Assembly (NCBI RefSeq): GCF_035994945.1
Contig: NZ_CP108677.1
Coordinates: 5,022,001 to 5,086,000 of the forward strand
Direction of reading: 5' to 3'
Source: Streptomyces sp. NBC_01216
GTDB lineage: Bacteria > Actinomycetota > Actinomycetes > Streptomycetales > Streptomycetaceae
Length of the DNA stretch: 64,000 nt
A program made the translations under genes and the position numbers. Shown piece by piece: positions 27,170 to 37,677 of the stretch. Under the pieces are notes generated by a model. That model was not told the DNA's origin and made no database searches. It saw nothing but the letters and a program-made list of their open reading frames with translations. How positions within the stretch are numbered: the first letter of the stretch is position 1; each line of letters opens with the position of its first letter.

Positions 27170-27865
27170 ATGATCATGCAGGCAGTGCGCAACAACGCCG
27201 AGTGGTGCCAGGCGATGTGCCGCGCCCACGGACACCCCGGCGTGTTCGGCCCCCGGGCCTGGACCAACGGCCGCCGCACGCCGCTCTACTACCCGGACGC
27301 GGTGACGCTGACCGCCGAAGCGAACGAACGCGACGTCCTGGACGGCATCGACCGGGACACCCCGGGTGCCTCGGTCAAGGACGGCTTCGCCCGCCTGGAC
27401 CTCACGGCCGAGGGCTTCCGGCCGCTGTTCGAGGCGGAGTGGATCCACCGACCGGCGGGCCCGGCGGGCCCGGCCGCCCCCGGTGCGCGGTGGCGCCCGG
27501 TACGCGCTCCCCAGGACCTCGCCGACTGGGCGTCGTCCTGGAGTGGCGGTTCTCCGGAGGAAGCCTCCCTGTTCCGTCCGGACCTGCTCACCGACCCGGC
27601 CACCACGGTCGTCGCGGGATACGGACCCGACGGGCGGATCCTCGGGGGCGCCGTGCTCAGCGACAGCGGCCCGGTCACCGGCGTGTCCAACCTCTTCGCC
27701 GCCGACGGCACCGACCCGTCCGAGGTCTGGGTCGGCTGCCTGGGCCTGGCCGATCCCCGCCGACCGGTCGTCGGTTACGAGTCCGGCGACGATCTCGCGC
27801 CCGCCCTCGCCGCCGGGTTCGTCCCGCTCGCACCCCTGCGGGTCTGGCTGGACACGGGGGCCTGA
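27170..27865 (+). CDS. Hypothetical protein of unknown function
   Basis: 231 residues, soluble. N-terminal QAVRNNAEWCQAMCRAHGHPGVFGPRAWTNGRRTPLYYPDAVTLTA; the C-terminal half (VVAGYGPDGRILGGAVLSDSGPVTGVSNLFA) has the feel of a degenerate GNAT acetyltransferase, but no acetyl-CoA motif is certain. Conserved-looking codon use supports a real gene. ATG at 27170, alternative ATG at 27176. A strong terminator follows. Confidence 0.7.
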   Translation: MIMQAVRNNAEWCQAMCRAHGHPGVFGPRAWTNGRRTPLYYPDAVTLTAEANERDVLDGIDRDTPGASVKDGFARLDLTAEGFRPLFEAEWIHRPAGPAGPAAPGARWRPVRAPQDLADWASSWSGGSPEEASLFRPDLLTDPATTVVAGYGPDGRILGGAVLSDSGPVTGVSNLFAADGTDPSEVWVGCLGLADPRRPVVGYESGDDLAPALAAGFVPLAPLRVWLDTGA

Positions 27866-27879
27866 GAGCCCGGCGGCTT

Positions 27880-27920
27880 CCCTCCGGCCGGGGCGGGCAC
27901 GGCCCGCCCCGGCCGGAGGG
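27880..27920 (+). terminator. Hairpin terminator
   Basis: 18-bp perfect inverted repeat CCCTCCGGCCGGGGCGGG with its complement and a 5-nt loop, just after the gene at 27170-27865. Confidence 0.85.
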
Positions 27921-28029
27921 GGGCGTCCACCACGCTCTGACAGCCCCGCGGGGCGTCCGGTGAGCACGCGGAAAACAGCCGTGACCCCGGCGCAACCGGC
28001 AGGCAACGTGCCAGGAGCAGGATCGGTCC

Positions 28030-28938
28030 ATGACGGAGCCGGACAGCACGTTCGACAGCACCGCCCAACTGCTCGGGCGGATCACCGCACAGCTCGGGAC
28101 CCAACTGGGCCGGGTGCATCTGAACGGGCGCGGCGGCCGAATCACTCACGTCACCCCCGCCCCCGACGAAACGCGCAGGCCCATGAGCAGCACCGCCCCC
28201 ACCCTCGTCGCCGTCGGCCACGGCAGCCGCGACCCGCGGGCGTGCGCCACCCTTGGCCGGCTGCTGGAGCGGGTCCGCGAACTGCGGCCCGGACTCGACG
28301 TCCGTCTCGCCCACATCGAGCTGAACACTCCGCTCCTCGGCGACACCCTCGCCGGGCTCGCCGGGGCGGGCCGGGGCGCCGTCCTCGTCCCGCTCCTGTT
28401 CGGCCGGGGCCACCACGTCAAGCGGGACCTGCCCGACGCTGCCGCCGCCGTACCCGGCCTGCGGACCCGGATCGCCCTCCCGCTCGGCCCGCACCCGCTG
28501 CTCGTCGAGGCGCTGGCGGACCGGCTCGACGAAGCGGGCTGGACCGCCGGGGACAGCGCCTCGCGCTCCGCCGGCGTCGTCCTGGCCGCGGCCGGCTCCC
28601 GCGACCCGGAGTCCCTCGCGGACATCCGCCGCACCGCGGCGCTCCTCGGCGAACGCCTCGGCACGGTGCCCGTCGTGCCCGCGTACGCCTCCGCCGCCGC
28701 GCCCACCGTGCCCGAGGCGGTGCGCGTGCTGGCCACTCGCGGCCGGCACCGGGTCGCCGTCGCCTCCTGCTTCGCCGCGCCCGGTCTGTTCGCGACCCGC
28801 AGCGCCGCCCAGGCGCCCTGGATCGCCGCGGACCCGCTCGGCGCGCACCCCGCACTGGCCCGCCTCGTCCTGCACCGCTACGACGAGGCACTGCGGAACC
28901 CCGCCGCCGCGCCCGGACGCGCGCTCGCCCCCGCCTGA
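28030..28938 (+). CDS. Sirohydrochlorin chelatase-like protein (CbiX)
   Basis: 302 residues, with two CbiX-type repeats: [24 protein letters not shown] with [14 protein letters not shown] and [18 protein letters not shown], then [21 protein letters not shown] and [16 protein letters not shown]. The His of GHGS and those of GRGHHVK are the likely metal ligands. The family inserts Fe or Co into sirohydrochlorin, making siroheme for NirB. Start uncertain: ATG 28030 follows AGGAG, while the CbiX domain begins near ATG 28183, leaving a roughly 50-residue extension. Confidence 0.86.
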   Translation: MTEPDSTFDSTAQLLGRITAQLGTQLGRVHLNGRGGRITHVTPAPDETRRPMSSTAPTLVAVGHGSRDPRACATLGRLLERVRELRPGLDVRLAHIELNTPLLGDTLAGLAGAGRGAVLVPLLFGRGHHVKRDLPDAAAAVPGLRTRIALPLGPHPLLVEALADRLDEAGWTAGDSASRSAGVVLAAAGSRDPESLADIRRTAALLGERLGTVPVVPAYASAAAPTVPEAVRVLATRGRHRVAVASCFAAPGLFATRSAAQAPWIAADPLGAHPALARLVLHRYDEALRNPAAAPGRALAPA

Positions 28939-28942
28939 GCTG

Positions 28943-28977
28943 AGAGCCTGTCGGTCGAAGGCCACCCGACGGGCTCT
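28943..28977. terminator. Hairpin terminator, copy B (loop inverted relative to copy A)
   Basis: Stem AGAGCCTGTCGG / CCGACGGGCTCT as at 19326-19360, but the loop TCGAAGGCCAC is the reverse complement of the loop there apart from one base. It follows the CbiX gene. Confidence 0.75.
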
Positions 28978-29050
28978 GAGGACCGCCCCGGCCGGTCCGA
29001 AAAGTACGCGTCGACCACCAGGTGTCCGTCCCTCCGGTTACCTTCGGTGC

Positions 29051-30337
29051 ATGGAAGGCATCACGGACACCCCGGGCTACGACGACACCGCCACCGAACG
29101 CTGGGCCGCCGAGCCCGACAAGCGCCCCGGCCGCACCGCCTTCCAGCGCGACCGCGCGCGTGTCCTGCACTCCAGCGCGCTGCGGCGGCTGGCCGGCAAG
29201 ACCCAGGTCGTCACCCCGGGCTCGCGCAGTCACGCCTGGGACGCCAGCCCCCGTACCCGGCTCACCCACTCCCTGGAGTGCGCACAGGTCGGCCGTGAGC
29301 TCGGCGCCGCTCTCGGCTGCGACCCCGACCTCGTCGAAGCCGCCTGCCTCTCCCACGACATGGGCCACCCGCCCTTCGGCCACAACGGCGAACAGGCCCT
29401 CAACGACTTCGCCAAGGACTGCGGCGGCTTCGAGGGCAACGCCCAGTCGCTGCGGCTGCTCACCCGGATCGAGCCGAAACGATTCATGGCCTCCCCGCTC
29501 ACCGGTGCTCCGGTCAGCGTCGGCCTCAACCTCACCCGCGCCGCGCTCGACGCCGCCACCAAGTACCCCTGGCCGCGCGGCGGCCACCCCGAGGACCCCG
29601 ACTCCGCCAAGTTCGGCGTCTACGAGGACGACCTGCCCGTCTTCGACTGGGTCCGCCAGGGCGCACCGGCTCACCGCAAGTGCTTCGAGGCCCAGGTCAT
29701 GGACTGGGCCGACGACGTGGCCTACTCGGTGCACGACTTCGAGGACGGCCTGCACGCCGGCCACATCGACCCCGACATGTTCTTCGCCGAGCCGGAGCGT
29801 GCCGGCATCTGGACCGTCGCCCGCGGCCGCTACGTCCCGGCGGACACCGACCCGCACGAACTCTCCGACGCCCTCGACCGGCTCACCGCACAGGACTGGT
29901 GGCCGCACGGCTACGACGGCTCCGCCGTCGCCCAGGCCCGTCTCAAGGACGCCACCAGCCAGCTGATCGGCCGCTTCTGCCTCGCCGCCGAGGGCGCCAC
30001 CCGGCAGCGCCACGGAGCGGGCCGCCTCACCCGCTACGGAGCCGAGCTCGTCGTTCCGCGCGAGACCCGCAACGAATGCGCCGTCCTGAAGGCCGTCGCC
30101 GACCGGTACGTCATGCAGCGTGCCGAACAGGAGGCGCTCCGCGCCGACCAGCGCATCGTCCTCGCCGAACTCGCCGAGGCGCTCACCGCCCGCGCGCCCG
30201 AGGGGCTCGACCCCCAGTTCCGCGCCCTCTTCGACGCGGCCCCCGACGACCGCGCGCGCAAGCGGGTGATCATCGACCAGATCTCCTCGCTGACCGACGC
30301 CTCCGCCCGCAGCCTCCACGCCCGATACCGGGGCTGA
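29051..30337 (+). CDS. dgt: Deoxyguanosinetriphosphate triphosphohydrolase-like protein
   Basis: 428-residue HD-domain dNTPase that cleaves dNTPs to deoxynucleoside and triphosphate. Seen: [40 protein letters not shown], the HD motif [20 protein letters not shown], and the third metal ligand region [17 protein letters not shown]. In actinobacteria this gene lies next to dnaG, as here. ATG at 29051. Confidence 0.93.
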   Translation: MEGITDTPGYDDTATERWAAEPDKRPGRTAFQRDRARVLHSSALRRLAGKTQVVTPGSRSHAWDASPRTRLTHSLECAQVGRELGAALGCDPDLVEAACLSHDMGHPPFGHNGEQALNDFAKDCGGFEGNAQSLRLLTRIEPKRFMASPLTGAPVSVGLNLTRAALDAATKYPWPRGGHPEDPDSAKFGVYEDDLPVFDWVRQGAPAHRKCFEAQVMDWADDVAYSVHDFEDGLHAGHIDPDMFFAEPERAGIWTVARGRYVPADTDPHELSDALDRLTAQDWWPHGYDGSAVAQARLKDATSQLIGRFCLAAEGATRQRHGAGRLTRYGAELVVPRETRNECAVLKAVADRYVMQRAEQEALRADQRIVLAELAEALTARAPEGLDPQFRALFDAAPDDRARKRVIIDQISSLTDASARSLHARYRG

Positions 30338-30444
30338 TCGCGGTGCGCCGGTTTTCAGTCCGGTGGTGAGGCGATGGTGAGTCGAGCCGACCAGCCGACC
30401 TCTCAGGTCTCCTGTGCGCGGTGTCGAGGACGGCCCCAAGCCCC

Positions 30445-30650
30445 TCCATGTCCCCGTGCGGGGAGTGCGGGGCCGCCCTCGACCGGAACGTCGACGCTGC
30501 GGTCACCGTCGCCAAGGCCGTCGGACCGGCGGCGTCAGCCTGTCGAGCGCGGGTAGGACCGGTACCCGTCCCGGCACGCCGCCCCGAAACGGGAACCCAC
30601 CGAGACGGTCAGACGACCGTGGCGGGAATCCCCGGGCTCCGGCGGGGAGC
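30445..30650 (+). pseudogene. Remnant of an IS605-family TnpB C terminus
   Basis: A short frame reads CGECGAALDRNVDAAVTVAKAVG and later ETGTHR and VAGIPGLRRG. This is the end of TnpB proteins (zinc-finger second half CxxC, then LDRDVNAA, then a tail ending in GIP). No N-terminal or RuvC part is present. The rest of the 471-bp gap between dgt and the next gene shows nothing else I can name. Confidence 0.55.
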
Positions 30651-30808
30651 GGAAACCGACGTCCCCGCCACGGCTGACCGGCGACCGCCCCCGCCCCCTT
30701 CCGCCCTCACGCTCCGTGCGGGACGCTCACGGGCAGGGCCCGAGGCGGTACCGTCCGCCGGAGGGCCGGAGGCGTAGCGTGGAAGCGGTCGCAACGAGGA
30801 GGCAGCAA

Positions 30809-32068
30809 GTGGTCGACGCAGATCAGACCTTCGTCATCGTCGGCGGGGGCCTCGCCGGCGCCAAAGCGGCGGAGACCCTCCGTGCCGAGGGCTTCAAGGG
30901 CCGTGTGATCCTCATCGGTGACGAGCGCGACCACCCCTACGAACGTCCGCCGCTGTCCAAGGGCTACCTCATGGCCAAGGAGGAGCGCGACGCCGTCTTC
31001 GTCCACGAGGCCGCCTGGTACGCCCGGAACGACATCGAGCTGCACCTCGGGCAGCCCGTCACCGCCGTCGACCGCGCGGCCCGGACCGTCCGCCTCGGCG
31101 ACGGCACCACCATCCGCTACGACCGGCTGCTCCTCGCCACCGGCTCCGAGCCCCGCCGCCTCGACATCCCCGGCACCGCCCTCGCCGGAGTCCACCACCT
31201 GCGCCGGCTGGCGCACGCCGACCGGCTGCGCCACGTCCTGGCCGCTCTCGGCCGCGACAACGGCCACCTGGTGATCGCGGGCGGCGGCTGGATCGGGCTG
31301 GAGGTGGCCGCCGCGGCGCGCGGGTACGGCGCCGAGGTCACCGTCGTCGAGTCCGAGCCCACCCCGCTGCACCAGGTCCTCGGCCCCGAACTCGGTCAGA
31401 TCTTCGCCGATCTGCACACCGAACACGGCGTCCGCTTCCAGTTCGGCGTCCGGCTCACCGAGATCGTCGGCCAGGACGGCATGGTCCTCGCCGTCCGCAC
31501 CGACGACGGCGAGGAACACCCGGCCCACGCCGTCCTCGCCGCGATCGGAGCCGCCCCGCGCACCGCCCTCGCCGAATCCGCCGGTCTGGCCCTGGTCGAC
31601 CGCGCCCACGGCGGCGGCATCGCCGTCGACGAGTCCCTGCGCACCTCCGACCCGGAGATCTTCGCGGCCGGCGACGTCGCCGCCGCCCACCACCCGCTGC
31701 TGCACACCCGCCTGCGCGTCGAGCACTGGGCCAACGCCCTCAACGGCGGCTCGGCCGCCGCCCGCGCCATGCTGGGCCGGCACGTCAGCTACGACCGGGT
31801 GCCCTACTTCTTCTCCGACCAGTACGACCTCGGCATGGAGTACTCGGGCTGGGCCCCGCCCGGCACGTACGACCAGGTCGTCCTGCGCGGCGACGTCGGC
31901 AAGCGCCAGTTCGTCGCCTTCTGGCTGAAGGACCGGCGGGTGCTGGCCGGGATGAACGTGAATGTGTGGGACGTCACAGAGCCGATCCAGCAGCTCGTCC
32001 GATCCCGGGCCCAGGTGGACCCGGACGCGCTCGCGGACCCCTCGACCCCCCTCGACGGCCTGCTCTGA
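30809..32068 (+). CDS. Ferredoxin reductase-type FAD oxidoreductase
   Basis: 419 residues of the rubredoxin/putidaredoxin reductase class. FAD motif TFVIVGGGLAGAKAAETLRAEGF at the N terminus, DHPYERPPLSKGYL, LATGSEPR, NAD motif VIAGGGWIGLEVAAAARGYGAEV, late FAD site EIFAAGDVAA, and the C-terminal reductase domain (HWANALNGG; PYFFSDQYDLGMEYSG). Electron acceptor unknown. GTG at 30809 with GAGGAGG 7 nt upstream. Ends 29 bp before dnaG. Confidence 0.9.
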   Translation: MVDADQTFVIVGGGLAGAKAAETLRAEGFKGRVILIGDERDHPYERPPLSKGYLMAKEERDAVFVHEAAWYARNDIELHLGQPVTAVDRAARTVRLGDGTTIRYDRLLLATGSEPRRLDIPGTALAGVHHLRRLAHADRLRHVLAALGRDNGHLVIAGGGWIGLEVAAAARGYGAEVTVVESEPTPLHQVLGPELGQIFADLHTEHGVRFQFGVRLTEIVGQDGMVLAVRTDDGEEHPAHAVLAAIGAAPRTALAESAGLALVDRAHGGGIAVDESLRTSDPEIFAAGDVAAAHHPLLHTRLRVEHWANALNGGSAAARAMLGRHVSYDRVPYFFSDQYDLGMEYSGWAPPGTYDQVVLRGDVGKRQFVAFWLKDRRVLAGMNVNVWDVTEPIQQLVRSRAQVDPDALADPSTPLDGLL

Positions 32069-32097
32069 GAACCCGCCCGGCACCGTAGGATTCACGC

Positions 32098-33987
32098 GTG
32101 GCAGGCAGGATCAACGATGACGACGTGAAGGCGGTACGGGACGCGGTCCCGATCGACGCCGTCGTGTCCGAGTACCTCCAGCTCCGCAACGCCGGCGGCG
32201 GAAACCTCAAGGGCCTGTGCCCCTTCCACGACGAGAAGTCGCCCTCCTTCCAGGTCAGCCCGAGCAAGGGCCTGTTCCACTGCTTCGGCTGCCAGGAGGG
32301 CGGCGACACCATCGCCTTCGTGATGAAGATCGACCACCTCTCCTTCTCGGAGACCGTCGAGCGTCTCGCCGCCAAGGCGGGCATCACCCTGCGCTACGAG
32401 GAAGGCGGCTACAACCCCGGCCACCAGCGCGGCGAACGCATCCGCCTGGTCGAGGCCCACAAGGCCGCCGCCCAGTTCTACGTCGACCAACTGGGCAGTG
32501 CCGAGGCAGAGATCGGCCGGAAGTTCCTCGCCGAGCGCGGCTTCGACCAGGCCGCGGCCGAGCACTTCGGCGTGGGCTACTCCCCGGCCGGCTGGGACCA
32601 CCTCACCCGCTTCCTGCGCGGCAAGGGATTCTCCGACAAGGAGCTGACCCTCTCCGGGCTCTCCCAGGACGGCCGCCGCGGCCCCATCGACCGTTTCCGC
32701 GGACGCCTGATGTGGCCGATCAAGGACGTCGGCGGCGAGGTAGTCGGCTTCGGAGCGCGCCGGCTCCGCGACGACGACAACGGACCCAAGTACCTCAACA
32801 CCCCCGAGACGCCGATCTACAAGAAGTCCCAGGTGCTCTACGGCATCGACCTGGCCAAGAAGGACATCGCCAAGGTCAGCCGCGCCGTCGTCGTCGAGGG
32901 CTACACCGACGTCATGGCCTGCCACCTGGCCGGCGTCACCACCGCCATCGCCACCTGCGGCACCGCCTTCGGCGGCGACCACATCAAGATCCTCCGCCGC
33001 CTCCTGATGGACAACGGCTCGGCCCGGGTGATCTTCACCTTCGACGGCGACGCGGCCGGTCAGAAGGCCGCCCTGCGCGCCTTCGAGGACGACCAGAAGT
33101 TCGCCGCGGAAACCTACATCGCCATCGCCCCGGACGGCATGGACCCCTGTGACCTGCGCCTGGCCAAGGGCGACCAGGCCGTCGCCGACCTGGTCGAGCC
33201 CCGCACCCCGCTGTTCGAGTTCGCGCTGCGCCAGATCGTGCGCCGCTACGACCTGGAGACCCCCGCGGGCCGGGCCGCCGCGCTCGACGAGGCGGCCCCG
33301 ATCGTCGCCAGGATCAAGAACGTCGCCTCTCAGCACGAGGTCGCCGTCCAGCTCGCCGGCATGCTCGGCATCCTCGACACCCCCTTCGTCGTCCGGCGGG
33401 TCGCCCAGATCGCCCGCTGGGCGCGCGACCGCGGCGGCCGGGGCCCGGCGCCCACGCAGACGCGCCCCGCGCCCCCACCGCTCCAGGCACCCCCGTCGCC
33501 GACCGGCCCCGCACTCAACCTGCGCAGCCCCGCCCACCGCACCGAGCGTGAACTCCTCAAGCTCGCCCTCCAGCGCCCCGAGCTGGTCTCGCCCGCCTTC
33601 GACGCCTACGGCGCCGACGAGTTCACCGCCCCGCCCTACACCACCGTGCGCCAGTGCATCCAGGACGCGGGCGGCGCGACCGACGCCCCCGCGGACTACC
33701 TGACCGCCGTCCGTGAGGCCGCGCCCGACGACACGGTGCGCGCGCTCGTCACGGAACTCGCCGTCGAGACGATCTTCGCCAAGACCGTCGACGAGGCGTA
33801 CGCGGGCGACCAGCTCGTCACGGTCCGCCTGCGCGCGGTGGACCGCCGCATCCGCGAGGTCCAGGGCAGCCTGGCGCGCCTCGGCGCCCACGGCGACCCC
33901 GAGCGGCTCGCGGCCGTACAGAACGAGCTGTGGGTCCTGACCCAGTACGGACAGTCCCTGCGTACCAACGGCGCCGCGGCACTCTGA
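32098..33987 (+). CDS. dnaG: DNA primase
   Basis: 629-residue primase making RNA primers at the replication fork. N-terminal CHC2-type zinc ribbon ([30 protein letters not shown]), the catalytic core [10 protein letters not shown] to FGARRL, the Toprim [10 protein letters not shown] and [14 protein letters not shown], a Pro-rich linker at about 450-480, and the helical DnaB-binding C terminus. GTG start. Between the oxidoreductase and hrdA, an arrangement related to the primase-sigma cluster of many bacteria. Confidence 0.96.
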   Translation: MAGRINDDDVKAVRDAVPIDAVVSEYLQLRNAGGGNLKGLCPFHDEKSPSFQVSPSKGLFHCFGCQEGGDTIAFVMKIDHLSFSETVERLAAKAGITLRYEEGGYNPGHQRGERIRLVEAHKAAAQFYVDQLGSAEAEIGRKFLAERGFDQAAAEHFGVGYSPAGWDHLTRFLRGKGFSDKELTLSGLSQDGRRGPIDRFRGRLMWPIKDVGGEVVGFGARRLRDDDNGPKYLNTPETPIYKKSQVLYGIDLAKKDIAKVSRAVVVEGYTDVMACHLAGVTTAIATCGTAFGGDHIKILRRLLMDNGSARVIFTFDGDAAGQKAALRAFEDDQKFAAETYIAIAPDGMDPCDLRLAKGDQAVADLVEPRTPLFEFALRQIVRRYDLETPAGRAAALDEAAPIVARIKNVASQHEVAVQLAGMLGILDTPFVVRRVAQIARWARDRGGRGPAPTQTRPAPPPLQAPPSPTGPALNLRSPAHRTERELLKLALQRPELVSPAFDAYGADEFTAPPYTTVRQCIQDAGGATDAPADYLTAVREAAPDDTVRALVTELAVETIFAKTVDEAYAGDQLVTVRLRAVDRRIREVQGSLARLGAHGDPERLAAVQNELWVLTQYGQSLRTNGAAAL

Positions 33988-34327
33988 CCGGGCGCCGGCG
34001 CGCCCTCGCGGTCGGGCCGCGTGCGCGCACCGTGCCGGGCGGGCCGGTCGCCCGGCCCCGGCGCCGCGACCCCCCGTGAGACACCCGCCGTCGGGCCCGC
34101 CGACACCGGCCGTCCCCCTTCGTAGTCGCCCGCATCCAAAAAGTCACCGCACGCCCCTCGTGGCGGCGATGTGTCGTCCCCCACACTGGTGGGCGGTGCC
34201 TGAGCCCTCGGAGCGCGCCCCCGCGATTCCGCCCCTCGTGTACGGGACGGACCACCGCGGCCCGGCCGCCCCCGTCCCGCTGCCGTACGCCCCCGAACCG
34301 GCAGCGAACACCCTGGAGGTCGCCCCC
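33988..34327. other. Intergenic region dnaG-hrdA
   Basis: 340 bp, very GC-rich, with a reading frame open toward hrdA but no convincing start. The only local AT enrichment is at about 34135 (CATCCAAAAAGTCACC), possibly promoter DNA. I see no other feature. Confidence 0.4.
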
Positions 34328-35515
<1,188 letters not shown>

Positions 35516-35742
35516 ACACTCCCGCAACCGTGCGCGGTGACCCGTGAACCGGGGGAGGACCCGTGTCCCGGTACGAGACGCGGTCGTTCCGCCTCAGGAC
35601 CGGGCGGCCCTCCCGCGGCCGAGGGCCGCGCCGGACGCCGCCACCTCCCCGCCGGCCCCGTCGTGACACGGCCCGCCGAGACGGTGCGCGGCTTCCGTCA
35701 CCGCCGGGCGGCCCGAGCGCGTCCGGCGGTGACGGCGGACCC

Positions 35743-37677
35743 TCAGTCGACCTCGGCGACCGCCTGGGCGAACTGGGCCGCGTACAGCCGCGCGTACGCG
35801 CCGCCCGCCACCAGCAGCTCCTCGTGGGTGCCCTGCTCGACGATCGAGCCGTTCTCCATCACCAGGATCACGTCCGCGTCCCGGATCGTGGAGAGCCGGT
35901 GGGCGATCACGAAGCTGGTCCGCCCGTCGGCGAGCCGTGCCATCGCCTTCTGGATGAGCACCTCGGTCCGGGTGTCGACGGAGCTGGTCGCCTCGTCGAG
36001 CACCAGGATCACCGGGTCGGACAGGAACGCCCGCGCGATGGTGATCAACTGCTTCTCGCCGGCGCTGACCCCCGCCCCGTCGTCGTCGATGACGGTGTCG
36101 TACCCGTCCGGCAGGGTCCGGACGAACCGGTCGACGTGCGCGGCCCGCGCGGCCTCCTCGACCAGCTCCCGGGAGACCTTCCCGCTCGCCCCGTACGCGA
36201 TGTTCTCCGCGATCGTCCCGCCGAACAGCCAGGTGTCCTGCAGCACCATGCCGATCCCGGCCCGCAGGTCCTCGCGGGACATCCGCGACACGTCGACGCC
36301 GTCGAGGGTGATCCGGCCGCCGGTCACCTCGTAGAACCGCATGAGCAGGTTGACCAGAGTCGTCTTGCCGGCGCCCGTCGGGCCCACGATCGCGACCGTC
36401 TGCCCCGGTTCCACCGCGAGCGACAGATCCTCGATGAGGGGCGTGTCGGCCTCGTAGCGGAAGGACACCTGCTCCAGCGCGACCCGGCCCTTCTCCGCCG
36501 CCTCGGACGGCCGCTCGCCCACCGGGACGTCCGGTGCCTGCTCCTCGGCGTCGAGGAGTTCGAAGATCCGCTCGGCCGACGCGACGCCGGACTGGACCAG
36601 GTTCGCCATCGACGCGACCTGCGTCAGCGGCATCGAGAACTGCCGGGAGTACTGGATGAACGCCTGCACGTCACCGATCGACAGCGTGCCCGAGGCGACC
36701 CGCAGACCGCCGACCACGGCCACCAGCACGTAGTTGATGTTCGAGATGAAGAACATCACCGGCTGCATGACGCCGCTGTTGAACTGGGCCTTGAACCCGG
36801 CCTCGTACAGGGCGTCGTTCTGCTCGCGGAAGTCGGCCGCCGACTCGTCCTGCCGCCCGAAGACCTTCACCAGCGCGTGACCGGTGTACATCTCCTCCAC
36901 ATGGGCGTTCAGCGTGCCCGTGGACTTCCACTGCTGCACGAAGTGCGGCTGCGAGCGCTTGCCGATCCTGGCCGCCACCACCACCGACACCGGCACGGTC
37001 ACCAGCGCGACCAGCGCGAGCAGCGGAGAGATCCAGAACATCATCGCCAGCACGCCGACGATGGTGAGCAGCGAGTTGATCAGCTGCCCCATCGACTGCT
37101 GCAGCGTCTGCGAGACGTTGTCGATGTCGTTGGTGGCCCGGCTGAGCACCTCACCGCGCTTGGCCCGGTCGAAGTACGACAGCGGCAGCCGCGCCAGCTT
37201 CGCCTGGACGTCCGCGCGCATCCGGTACACCGTCCGGTTGATCACCTTGATCGACATCCGGGTGGAGACCAGCATCAGCAACCCGGCCACCAGGTAGACG
37301 ACCAGCGCCCACAGCAGCACCTCGCCGACCGCCGTGAAGTCGATGCCCCGCCCCGGGGTGAAGTCGACCCCGGACAGCATGTCGGCCATGCCGTCGTTGC
37401 CGTCGTCCCGCAGCGACTCGAGCGCCTGCGCCTTGGTGGAGCCTTCGGGCAGCTGCCGCCCGACCACGCCCGCGAAGACCAGGTCGGTCGCCTTGCCGAG
37501 GATCTTCGGGCCGACCACCGAGGCCGCCACGCTGAGCACACCGGCTATGACCATCAGCCAGAGAGTGCTCCGCTCCGGCGCCAGTTGCCGCAGCAGCCGT
37601 TTGCCCGAGCCCTTGAAGTCCATCGACCTCTGGTCGGGGCCGCCGCCGGCCATCATCCGTCCGCCAGGACCGGCCAT
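35743..37677 (-). CDS. ABC exporter half-transporter, subunit 2
   Basis: 644 residues: six-helix exporter domain (LWLMVIAGVLSVAASVVGPKILG at the N terminus) fused to an ATPase with Walker A GPTGAGKTTL, signature VSAGEKQLI and Walker B PVILVLDEATSSVDT. The signature (VSAGE for LSGGQ) is degenerate while the partner's NVSGGQ is canonical, fitting a heterodimeric exporter with one weak ATP site. Its ATG overlaps the upstream stop (TGATG). Substrate unknown, lipids or drugs typical. Confidence 0.9.
   Translation of the reverse strand: MAGPGGRMMAGGGPDQRSMDFKGSGKRLLRQLAPERSTLWLMVIAGVLSVAASVVGPKILGKATDLVFAGVVGRQLPEGSTKAQALESLRDDGNDGMADMLSGVDFTPGRGIDFTAVGEVLLWALVVYLVAGLLMLVSTRMSIKVINRTVYRMRADVQAKLARLPLSYFDRAKRGEVLSRATNDIDNVSQTLQQSMGQLINSLLTIVGVLAMMFWISPLLALVALVTVPVSVVVAARIGKRSQPHFVQQWKSTGTLNAHVEEMYTGHALVKVFGRQDESAADFREQNDALYEAGFKAQFNSGVMQPVMFFISNINYVLVAVVGGLRVASGTLSIGDVQAFIQYSRQFSMPLTQVASMANLVQSGVASAERIFELLDAEEQAPDVPVGERPSEAAEKGRVALEQVSFRYEADTPLIEDLSLAVEPGQTVAIVGPTGAGKTTLVNLLMRFYEVTGGRITLDGVDVSRMSREDLRAGIGMVLQDTWLFGGTIAENIAYGASGKVSRELVEEAARAAHVDRFVRTLPDGYDTVIDDDGAGVSAGEKQLITIARAFLSDPVILVLDEATSSVDTRTEVLIQKAMARLADGRTSFVIAHRLSTIRDADVILVMENGSIVEQGTHEELLVAGGAYARLYAAQFAQAVAEVD

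Noticed and set aside
34076..34327. N-terminal extension of hrdA to an upstream in-frame start
   Set aside because: The extension is Pro-rich without sigma-factor features. The GTG at 34328 has an ideal ribosome site and gives the family length.
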